A stretch of DNA of 5,216 nucleotides from an uncultured Candidatus Melainabacteria bacterium (lineage in GTDB: Bacteria; Cyanobacteriota; Vampirovibrionia; Gastranaerophilales; Gastranaerophilaceae), in NCBI GenBank assembly GCA_934717895.1, contig CAKUZO010000090.1, forward strand, positions 1-5,216. The letters are read 5' to 3'. The position numbers and the translations under genes are program-made. The notes beneath the pieces are model-generated. The model was not told the DNA's origin. It searched no databases and worked only from the letters and a program-made list of their open reading frames with translations. This document shows, piece after piece, positions 1 to 5,216 of this stretch. Numbering within the stretch: position 1 is the stretch's first letter; each line of letters starts with the position of its first letter.

Positions 1-200
1 CTAAGTATTTGTTGGAACAATTGGAAGCGTTTAAAGCAGGAAAAGCTTTGCCTCACCCGGAAGTAGGAGAATTAACCGCTGAATTTATGGCTAAAAACAA
101 GGGTAAATTGAACGAACTTGTAAAAATTATTACACTAGACGGTGTAGATGCCAAAAGTGTTTTAGCTGCTGCTAAAAAAGCGGCTAGTTTTATCAGATAA
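1..200 (+). CDS. 3' end of an unrecognised protein gene (partial)
   Basis: The frame is open to the left edge of the window (codons AAG TAT at 3-8 precede the first TTG codon), so this is the C-terminal part of a gene that begins upstream, not a small gene starting at 9. About 65 residues are visible, ending in SFIR and a TAA stop at 198-200. The fragment is Ala/Lys/Leu-rich and looks helical, with a short Pro/Gly stretch (ALPHPEVGEL) between two helices. There is no membrane segment, cysteine or catalytic motif. I do not recognise the family. The opening YLLEQLEAFKAGK superficially resembles a c-type cytochrome helix, but no haem ligand supports that. A strong hairpin terminator 22 nt after the stop marks this as the last gene of its transcript. 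Confidence 0.6.
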   Translation, partial: KYLLEQLEAFKAGKALPHPEVGELTAEFMAKNKGKLNELVKIITLDGVDAKSVLAAAKKAASFIR

Positions 201-222
201 CTATTAAAAATCAAATATATGG

Positions 223-253
223 CAAAAGGCATACAGTATTTGTGTGCCTTTTG
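223..253 (+). terminator. Intrinsic terminator of the first gene
   Basis: A 13-bp stem runs from CAAAAGGCATACA (223-235) to TGTGTGCCTTTTG (241-253), with a single T/G wobble (232 with 244) and a 5-nt loop GTATT (236-240). The 3' arm itself contains TTTT and is followed by TTTATAT, giving the U-rich tail. It sits 22 nt past the stop codon at 200 and separates the upstream gene from the cluster starting at 351. The A-rich left arm mirrors the T-rich right arm, so it could also act on the opposite strand, but no gene is seen on that strand. Confidence 0.85.
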
Positions 254-313
254 TTTATATATGTAAACATTTTTATTTCAGACTAGCAAATATATATATT
301 TAGTTATTTTATA

Positions 314-341
314 TATAATATAAGGTAGATTTAAAGAAAGG
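314..341 (+). promoter_or_regulatory. Candidate -10 box and ribosome binding site before the 358-residue gene
   Basis: A perfect TATAAT lies at 314-319, 31 nt before the ATG at 351, inside a very AT-rich leader. No good -35 hexamer is found at the usual 16-18 nt spacing, and AT-rich DNA yields such boxes by chance, so the promoter call is weak. The ribosome binding site is clearer: AGAAAGG at 335-341, 9 nt before ATG 351. A promoter is expected here because a strong terminator lies just upstream (223-253). Confidence 0.4.
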
Positions 342-350
342 TTTGTAATA

Positions 351-1427
351 ATGGTGAAAATTAATCCGGTAGATATATATACAGAAACAGCAAAAGTTGC
401 GAAAAGACCTCGTGTTAGAATTCAAAGAGGGGTAAAAGTTACTGCGGAAGAAATTGCTAATAATAATGGAAGCCAAAGAGCTGCTAATTATGCAAGAAAT
501 TCGATTGATGAAAAAATTTATTCTAATTATTTGCAATTAGCAAATCAGAATGGAAGAACTCGTTTTAATAGTAGTCAAACTCATGAAATTTCGAAAACAT
601 TAAACAAATATAAAACAGAACAAGATAAAACTTCGTTACTTAAAGAAATGCTTTCAATCGGTACAGAACAAGGAACCCTGCTTAATGCACGTGAAATCAA
701 GGGGTATTTACATGCAACTTCCGGAATGAATAAAAAGGAACAAAATAACGTTCTTGATTTCTTAAAAATGGCAAAAGAATATGTTGAAGAGAAAAAAACA
801 ATGGGTCAAATAAAGAAAGAATTGCCGTATGAAAAATTTAGAGAACAAAATTTAGGACTTGTTAAAAATCAATCGGAACAGTCGCAAGAATATGTTTTGC
901 ATACTTTGTATGAACGTACTCTTAATCAAAAATATATTCAGGAAAACAGCCCTTTGTTTATGGTAGCAGATAGAGATCCAAAACAACCTCTTTCAGAAAT
1001 GATTACAAATGGAAAAAATCTCCCTCTTGTACGAGCAATAGCAAATAGTGATGATGTTGATGCAATGTTTAGTCTAGTGCGTGTTCTGGGTGTGAATGAA
1101 TCTGTTATGCATTCTGCAAATTCGTTGACTGATATTTTGAAACTTACAGGCAATGGAAATCTTGTTATGGATTTGTCAACAGCTTTTTATCCTGCTGAGA
1201 TTAAACAAATTGCACAAGCGTTAAAGACGCAAGCAAATAAAGGCGGATTGCTTAAAAGACAAATTGAGTATGTAGGAAATTCCGATTCTACTAAGTATAT
1301 TACCAAAGGTAAAAAAGGATTTTTATCTACTGCTCGTAATGAAATATTAAATGAACTCGGATTATCTGATAAAGTTAGATTGATTTCAATGAATTCAGAA
1401 CCAAGTTATAATAAATACAAACATTAA
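351..1427 (+). CDS. Orphan 358-residue hypothetical protein
   Basis: The protein is unrecognised. ATG 351 is chosen because AGAAAGG lies 9 nt upstream. It is Lys/Asn/Gln-rich, predicted soluble and mostly helical, with no signal peptide, no membrane segment, and no cysteine or tryptophan. Residues 1-30 form a basic leader (KRPRVRIQRGVKV). Residues 80-200 look like a run of amphipathic helices rich in Lys and Glu. Residues 203-300 form a more hydrophobic, probably globular part (LPLVRAIANSDDVDAMF, then DILKLTGNGNLVMDL). The C-terminal tail is polar. No nucleotide-binding or metal-binding motif is visible. It is followed after 12 nt by the 144-residue gene, so the two are probably co-transcribed. 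I infer a lineage-restricted protein; a function cannot be given. Confidence refers to its being a real gene. Confidence 0.85.
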   Translation: MVKINPVDIYTETAKVAKRPRVRIQRGVKVTAEEIANNNGSQRAANYARNSIDEKIYSNYLQLANQNGRTRFNSSQTHEISKTLNKYKTEQDKTSLLKEMLSIGTEQGTLLNAREIKGYLHATSGMNKKEQNNVLDFLKMAKEYVEEKKTMGQIKKELPYEKFREQNLGLVKNQSEQSQEYVLHTLYERTLNQKYIQENSPLFMVADRDPKQPLSEMITNGKNLPLVRAIANSDDVDAMFSLVRVLGVNESVMHSANSLTDILKLTGNGNLVMDLSTAFYPAEIKQIAQALKTQANKGGLLKRQIEYVGNSDSTKYITKGKKGFLSTARNEILNELGLSDKVRLISMNSEPSYNKYKH

Positions 1428-1439
1428 GAGAGAAGTGTT

Positions 1440-1874
1440 ATGGAATTAACTATACAAAATAAGTCAAATCAAAGTTTTACATCATTAAAACCTATTCCAA
1501 AGTTGGCTAAGAAAATCGGTGGAAGTGCTTTGCAAGAGGCAACACCGGCTTTGGAAAAATTAGCAAATGATGTGGATCTTGAAATTATTCCGAAAAAAGG
1601 ATTTTTCAGCAAGATTAAAAGTTTGATTTTCTTTGTAACAAATAAAAATGAAAAAGATGGCAGATTTTTTAGTTTGTCAATCGATCCTAAAAAATACTTG
1701 GAAGGCAATAATACAACGCATTACAAGCAAGTTGACAGTTTCACGAAGGAAAATATTCTGGAAGCTGCACAGGCCGCAAAGGATTTGAATACAAAAGGAC
1801 TTAAAGTTCCTAAAAAATCAGTAACAATCATGCCTGCTGATGCTGTAATATTAGCTAAGTTTATGCAAAAATAG
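1440..1874 (+). CDS. Orphan 144-residue hypothetical protein with an N-terminal SFTS motif
   Basis: The protein is unrecognised. The start ATG 1440 is preceded by the purine-rich GAGAGAAG (1428-1435), immediately after the stop of the previous gene, which points to one transcript. The leader MELTIQNKSNQSFTSLKP is polar, with SFTSL at residues 12-16. A basic stretch follows (KLAKKIGG, 21-28). Residues 55-67 (FFSKIKSLIFFVT) are hydrophobic but too short and too charged for a membrane span. The C-terminal part has an amphipathic helix at about 103-117 (KENILEAAQAAKDLN), then a probable beta strand (KSVTIMPAD) and a final helix. It has no cysteine or tryptophan and no catalytic motif. It may work with one of its neighbours in the cluster, but the sequence does not show how. 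Confidence 0.8.
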   Translation: MELTIQNKSNQSFTSLKPIPKLAKKIGGSALQEATPALEKLANDVDLEIIPKKGFFSKIKSLIFFVTNKNEKDGRFFSLSIDPKKYLEGNNTTHYKQVDSFTKENILEAAQAAKDLNTKGLKVPKKSVTIMPADAVILAKFMQK

Positions 1875-1879
1875 TTGGT

Positions 1880-2551
1880 ATGAAATTTCGATATGCACGA
1901 GATGCGTTTGGATATCTTATTCAAAAATATGAAATAAAAGAGGTTTTTATGCCTTATTATTTGTGTGATGTGATGCGTCATGCTGCTGTTACGCATGGTG
2001 CAAAACCTGTTTTTTACCATATTGATGATGGTTTTCTGCCTGTGCAAGATTTTCCACATGACGCTTATGTACTTTATCCGAATTATTTTGGAATTTGTGC
2101 CAAAAATGTTGAAAAACTCGCAAAGCTTTATCCAAAATTAATAGTTGATAATGCTCATGCTTATTTTGAAAAGCCGAGTGGTTTTGCGTGTTTTAATTCT
2201 GCTAAAAAGTTTTTGCCTGTTAAAAAAGGAGCAAATTTGTGGATAAAAGATGTCTGTGAAGAATGTTTATCGTCAGAAAAACCGGATTTTTTAAGGCGTG
2301 AAATGTTTTTAAAATATCATAAAAAGTTATCTGATAATGAGTTAAATATTGATGTTTCGGATAGTTGTATTCCGTTTTGCTATCCATATTTGGCGCCAAG
2401 CGTTGAAATTGCTGATAAACTTGTTGAAAAATTAACTGCTGATGGAAAAACAATTTATCGTTACTGGAATAATTTGCCAAAATCATATAACGAGTATAAG
2501 TTTTATAGTCGCCTTGTGCCAATTCCGCTTGAATGTAGAGATAATGACTAA
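1880..2551 (+). CDS. Short DegT/DnrJ/EryC1/StrS-like PLP aminotransferase homologue
   Basis: This resembles the fold-type I, PLP-dependent sugar aminotransferase family, whose members usually amino-transfer onto nucleotide-sugar ketones for surface glycans. Family-like stretches appear in order: RYARDAFGYLI (residues 4-14), corresponding to the 'GRdAl' opening; VFMPYYLCDVM (22-32), like 'P-x-x-C'; GAKPVFYHID (40-49); YPNYFG (66-71); VDNAHAYF (89-96), where D90 is the expected partner of the PLP pyridine nitrogen; and FNSAKKFLPVKKGANLW (105-121), where K110 (or K109) fits the Schiff-base lysine, as in 'SPRKFFGVPDGG' relatives. At 223 residues it is far below the usual 350-400, and the region after the lysine is compressed, so activity is uncertain. 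The start is 5 nt after the previous stop with no clear ribosome site; the opening helix is family-like, which favours ATG 1880 over the internal ATG 1949. Confidence 0.7.
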   Translation: MKFRYARDAFGYLIQKYEIKEVFMPYYLCDVMRHAAVTHGAKPVFYHIDDGFLPVQDFPHDAYVLYPNYFGICAKNVEKLAKLYPKLIVDNAHAYFEKPSGFACFNSAKKFLPVKKGANLWIKDVCEECLSSEKPDFLRREMFLKYHKKLSDNELNIDVSDSCIPFCYPYLAPSVEIADKLVEKLTADGKTIYRYWNNLPKSYNEYKFYSRLVPIPLECRDND

Positions 2552-2567
2552 TGTAGTGGCAATTTTC

Positions 2568-2605
2568 GTCATTCTGAGGTTCTTTAAACCGAAAGTATTG
2601 AGAAT
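2568..2605. repeat. Imperfect stem-loop resembling a dispersed GTCATTCTGAGG repeat
   Basis: The sequence GTCATTCTGAGG (2568-2579) looks like the opening of the CATTCTGAG-type intergenic repeats common in several bacterial groups. Here it folds on itself: outer arms ATTCT (2571-2575) and AGAAT (2601-2605), inner arms GGTT (2578-2581) and AACC (2587-2590) around the loop CTTTA. The two helices are separated by unpaired bases, so this looks like a decayed copy. It begins 17 nt after the aminotransferase stop. It could add weak termination, but no U-tract follows directly. Copy number cannot be judged from one window. Confidence 0.4.
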
Positions 2606-2617
2606 AACTAAATCGAA

Positions 2618-2645
2618 ACTTTTTGTAAATATTTATTACGAAAGT
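2618..2645. other. Second weak hairpin in the intergenic region
   Basis: ACTTT (2618-2622) can pair with AAAGT (2641-2645) and GTAA (2625-2628) with TTAC (2636-2639), with a small internal bulge (TT opposite G) and a 7-nt AT loop. Downstream is AGCAAAAAATATTTTTAG, which contains a T-run at 2657-2661. It may be a weak terminator for the 351-2551 cluster, but the stem is AT-rich and imperfect. Confidence 0.25.
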
Positions 2646-2668
2646 AGCAAAAAATATTTTTAGCGGGT

Positions 2669-2674
2669 TATAAA
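2669..2674 (+). promoter_or_regulatory. Candidate -10 box before the Clp/FtsH-like gene
   Basis: TATAAA at 2669-2674 lies 32 nt before ATG 2707. A poor -35 match, TAGCAA (2645-2650), sits 18 nt upstream of it. The local sequence is so AT-rich that chance matches are expected; the 155-nt gap after the aminotransferase gene is the main reason to expect a promoter here. Confidence 0.3.
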
Positions 2675-2697
2675 TAAAAAATAGTTTTTTTTTTAGT

Positions 2698-2703
2698 GAG
2701 GTG
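2698..2703 (+). promoter_or_regulatory. Ribosome binding site that places the start at ATG 2707
   Basis: GAGGTG at 2698-2703 is a good Shine-Dalgarno match; its GAGG core lies 5 nt before ATG 2707. The in-frame GTG at 2701 is part of this site, so GTG is more likely ribosome-binding sequence than the start codon. The protein would then begin MIPRVSLNL. Confidence 0.7.
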
Positions 2704-2706
2704 TTA

Positions 2707-5205
2707 ATGATTCCAAGAGTTAGTTTAAATTTAGATAAAAATTATAGTAGTTTTCAAAACAAAACACAAAAAAATAAGGCAACTCAGCCAATGAGCAATC
2801 CTGTTGCTCCTGAATATAAAAAGTCTTCGGATGTGGGGCAAACATATTATGTTCCGTTTACGGCTGCTAAGGCAAATATGAAGTCCGGTGTTGGAACTAA
2901 AAGTAAGTATAATGAATTGGTTTATAGATTTGATACACCGGCAAGGCAATATTTGAATGATGTTGCAGAAGATGCTCTTGAATCAGGTTATAGTAAGGTA
3001 ACAACTCTTCATGTCATAAGACGTGGATTGCAAGACTTGGACAAATTTATTGATGCGGTAAATGCTGATGAAATAGACGCAAATGACCCGCTTAAACCTG
3101 CTGCTGCAATTACGCTAGAAGAAACGATAAGTCCTTCTATAATAAAAGATGAAGAAATGAGAAGCCAGTTACAGCCAGCAGTTAAAGAGCAAATTAAAAA
3201 ATTAGATGAGGTTCTAGAAAAATTAAAACCTAAAAGAAAACCGGAAAAATTAAACTCTCAGTTAATGTCAGATGATTTAATTGATTCGTTGATTTTAAAT
3301 GTAGAAAAAGACGGATCTCCAATTGAAATTGATGATTTGTACAATTCTGCATTGGCAGCTACTGATGCAGGAACTTCAAAATTTGTAAATACAATGGACT
3401 ATGACTTGGACAAAGCTGTTATGTGGAAGAAAATTCCGTTGGAAAACAGAATGCCATTCAGTGCATACAAAGATAGAGCTGCGAATGTGTTAAAGAATTT
3501 AGAATTGGGTAATAATATATTCCTAACTTATGATTCTAAAATAGAAGATCCGCAAAACTTTATTGATACTGTTAAAGCAATACATGATAAAACTTATGGC
3601 GATAAATCTGAATTTATCGAGTTAAACGGTGCTACAAGTCAGGATTATTTTGCTCATTTAGTTACGGAATTGGGTAAAGATAAAAATAAAGACTACATTG
3701 TAGTTCTTGATCCAAGCGTATTGATGTCTGCTGTTAATGCGAAAGGAACTCATGTTATGGCGATGTATCCTGAAACACAAAAGGCATTGAAAAAACAACC
3801 TAAAAACGTAAAATATATGTTTTATGATACAAAGAATGCTTATTATGCCTTGAATTCTCCAGACGCTTTTCAAAATATGTTTAAAACGTTTGACGAAGCT
3901 CCTGTTCCAACACTGAGTACAGAGCAAAAAATTCAAGCATTTAAAGAAAATCCGAGTTTAATGAAAGATATAAAAAACTCTTTTACAAAAGGTGCAGTAG
4001 ATAAGGTGTTGGAAGCATCTATTCAAATGGACGGTGTTTTCCCTGATAAAACAGTCAATTTAATGCAAAAAATTTCAAGATACTATATTGACAAAAAAGA
4101 AGTTAATGATAAAGATGTTGCAAAATATTTGTTTGAAGCAAAAAGCATGTTGAAAAAATCAGGCGATGAAGCAGCTTTTGAAGTTATTTTTGATACAAAT
4201 AAGCGTTTGAAAGATCTTACAGGTAAAGAAGCTACTCGCAAAGAAGCAGCAGCACTTGTAAAACAAATCAAGTCAAATCAAATGGGAACAAAAGGTGTTG
4301 TAATCTATTCGCAAGACGGATCTCCAGGAAGCGGACGCCGTTTTACTGCAAAAGCAATCGCAGGTGAGGCAAAAATTCCTTATATGGAAATCAACACAAT
4401 GGACTTTGGTACAAAAGATGTTGATATCTTAGGCGGTGGAGCTTTGACGCCAGAAGCTTCTATGAAAAAAATGTTCTCAATTGTGCGTTCACAAGCAGAA
4501 GGAGCTCCAAACAAGTCTGCTGTATTGTTTATTGAAAACTTTGAATATTTCTCTGTTGGAGAAATGGTTTCTATATATCACCAAAAAGCAATGGCGCAGT
4601 TGCTTAGAGAAATGGATAAAGCAAACAAAGACGGATTGAATATCTTGGTTGTCGGCTCTGTTGCAGATCCTCGTTTGATTGGTGAAGCGACAATGAAATC
4701 GTTCAAGTTTGTTGATAGTATTGAGGATACATCTCCTGCTTATAACAAAGAGGAACGAGCTGATATCATTGCTCAAACTTTGAAGAAAAACGGTTTTAGA
4801 CTAAGTGGAACTCCGGAAGAAAAACAAAATACGATTAAATTTGTGTCTGAGATTTCGGAAGGTTTCCCATTTATTCAGATTAAAAACCTTGTAAATAAGG
4901 CACAATCAGTTGCGATTGAAAGAGGACATAAGCAGATTGTCAAAGGAGATTTTACTGAGGCATACTTACAATTGACGACAGGACGCCCAAGTACTGGTAG
5001 AATAGAACCGCATGAGAAAAATGTGGTTACATCTCACGAATGCGGGCATGCTACAAACCTTGAAGTTATGAATAATATCGCAAAAACTCTTGGAAAACCT
5101 TGGCATATTCCGGATAAAGTAAACTTTATTACCCTTGACCCGAGAGGATTCTATGGTGGGGCGGTTTATCATGGTGAAGATATTAATTGCCAATATTCAT
5201 TTTAA
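2707..5205 (+). CDS. Chimeric Clp_N / ClpAB-like D1 / FtsH-like AAA / M41 peptidase protein, 3' end cut short
   Basis: This is an 832-residue AAA+ protein with mixed ancestry. Domains, numbered from ATG 2707: a polar leader (1-60); a Clp_N-like repeat (about 75-112, FDTPARQYL ... VTTLHVIRRGL) and a possible second one (about 187-221); a ClpA/B D1-like module (about 257-460) lacking Walker A, with IVVLDP at 331-336 and a D1-type lid motif FPDKTVNLM at 445-453; an FtsH-like AAA module (about 495-755); and the start of an M41 metallopeptidase with HECGH at 777-781 and DPRG at 811-814. In the FtsH module Walker A reads GSPGSGRR (538-545, no Lys-Thr), Walker B VLFIEN (606-611), the pore loop ILG (574-576), sensor 1 Ala653, and the arginine-finger positions Lys667 and Asp670. 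The lid (GFPFIQIKNLVNKA) is well kept. No membrane span is seen, unlike FtsH. It may be a cytosolic, ATP-independent or scaffold-like zinc protease, but this is inference. The frame stops about 18 residues after PRG, before the expected third zinc ligand, so the peptidase is incomplete as read. Confidence 0.8.
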   Translation: MIPRVSLNLDKNYSSFQNKTQKNKATQPMSNPVAPEYKKSSDVGQTYYVPFTAAKANMKSGVGTKSKYNELVYRFDTPARQYLNDVAEDALESGYSKVTTLHVIRRGLQDLDKFIDAVNADEIDANDPLKPAAAITLEETISPSIIKDEEMRSQLQPAVKEQIKKLDEVLEKLKPKRKPEKLNSQLMSDDLIDSLILNVEKDGSPIEIDDLYNSALAATDAGTSKFVNTMDYDLDKAVMWKKIPLENRMPFSAYKDRAANVLKNLELGNNIFLTYDSKIEDPQNFIDTVKAIHDKTYGDKSEFIELNGATSQDYFAHLVTELGKDKNKDYIVVLDPSVLMSAVNAKGTHVMAMYPETQKALKKQPKNVKYMFYDTKNAYYALNSPDAFQNMFKTFDEAPVPTLSTEQKIQAFKENPSLMKDIKNSFTKGAVDKVLEASIQMDGVFPDKTVNLMQKISRYYIDKKEVNDKDVAKYLFEAKSMLKKSGDEAAFEVIFDTNKRLKDLTGKEATRKEAAALVKQIKSNQMGTKGVVIYSQDGSPGSGRRFTAKAIAGEAKIPYMEINTMDFGTKDVDILGGGALTPEASMKKMFSIVRSQAEGAPNKSAVLFIENFEYFSVGEMVSIYHQKAMAQLLREMDKANKDGLNILVVGSVADPRLIGEATMKSFKFVDSIEDTSPAYNKEERADIIAQTLKKNGFRLSGTPEEKQNTIKFVSEISEGFPFIQIKNLVNKAQSVAIERGHKQIVKGDFTEAYLQLTTGRPSTGRIEPHEKNVVTSHECGHATNLEVMNNIAKTLGKPWHIPDKVNFITLDPRGFYGGAVYHGEDINCQYSF

Positions 5206-5216
5206 AAATTCTTCTC

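Noticed and set aside
9..60. Cytochrome c-like helix in the first fragment
   Set aside because: The resemblance covers only a few residues; no CXXCH or Met ligand is visible.
9..200. A complete 63-residue gene starting at TTG 9
   Set aside because: The frame continues upstream without a stop to the window edge, so this is more likely the tail of a larger gene.
1721..2059. A 112-residue minus-strand gene
   Set aside because: It is antisense to two supported genes and its translation has the Ile/Phe/Ser bias of a shadow frame; the other minus-strand frames were rejected for the same reason.
2442..2663. A 73-residue + strand gene overlapping the end of the aminotransferase gene
   Set aside because: It lies mostly in another frame of a well-supported gene, has no ribosome site, and its tail only translates intergenic hairpin sequence.
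2701..2706. GTG 2701 as the start of the Clp/FtsH-like protein
   Set aside because: The GTG lies inside the GAGGTG ribosome-binding sequence; ATG 2707 has the right spacing.
5196..5208. Programmed -1 frameshift at the T4-A5 run
   Set aside because: The bases in frame do not form a classical slippery heptamer (X XXY YYZ) and too little downstream sequence is available to look for a stimulator; an indel or truncation is simpler.
1..5216. CRISPR array, tRNA, rRNA, insertion sequence or attachment site
   Set aside because: No direct-repeat array, cloverleaf, rRNA-like block, transposase motif or flanking terminal inverted repeats was seen on either strand.

Overview
The window is AT-rich (roughly one third GC by eye) and every supported gene lies on the + strand. 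Low GC, lysine- and asparagine-rich proteins, and several unrecognised proteins with short Ser/Asn-rich leaders and 'SFTS' or 'PFTA'-type motifs suggest an uncultured host-associated bacterium. From memory this resembles Gastranaerophilales (Melainabacteria/Vampirovibrionia), but that placement is a tentative inference, since no marker gene is present.

Layout. Bases 1-200 hold the 3' end of an unrecognised gene, closed by a clear intrinsic terminator hairpin (223-253). A short AT-rich leader follows. Three closely packed genes come next: an orphan 358-residue protein (351-1427), an orphan 144-residue protein (1440-1874), and an unusually short DegT/DnrJ/EryC1/StrS-like PLP aminotransferase homologue (1880-2551). 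Gaps of 12 and 5 nt suggest one transcript. Bases 2552-2700 are intergenic, with two imperfect hairpins, one starting with a GTCATTCTGAGG sequence typical of dispersed repeats. From 2707 to 5205 lies a large AAA+ protein that stops 11 bases before the window ends.

The large protein is the main discovery. Read by motif, its domain order is: Clp_N-like repeats, a degenerate ClpA/ClpB-like first AAA module, a degenerate FtsH-like AAA module, and the start of an FtsH-type M41 zinc peptidase with an intact HECGH motif. No membrane segment is visible. Walker A, Walker B, sensor 1, the pore loop and the arginine fingers all differ from the FtsH consensus, while the zinc-binding helix and the FtsH lid helices are well kept. 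The frame ends about 18 residues after the conserved 'PRG' of the peptidase domain, so the C-terminal part carrying the third zinc ligand is missing. The cause may be a real truncation, a frameshift, or an assembly or window edge.

No functional link between the orphan and aminotransferase cluster and the Clp/FtsH-like protein can be shown from the sequence. They are same-strand neighbours, probably with separate promoters.
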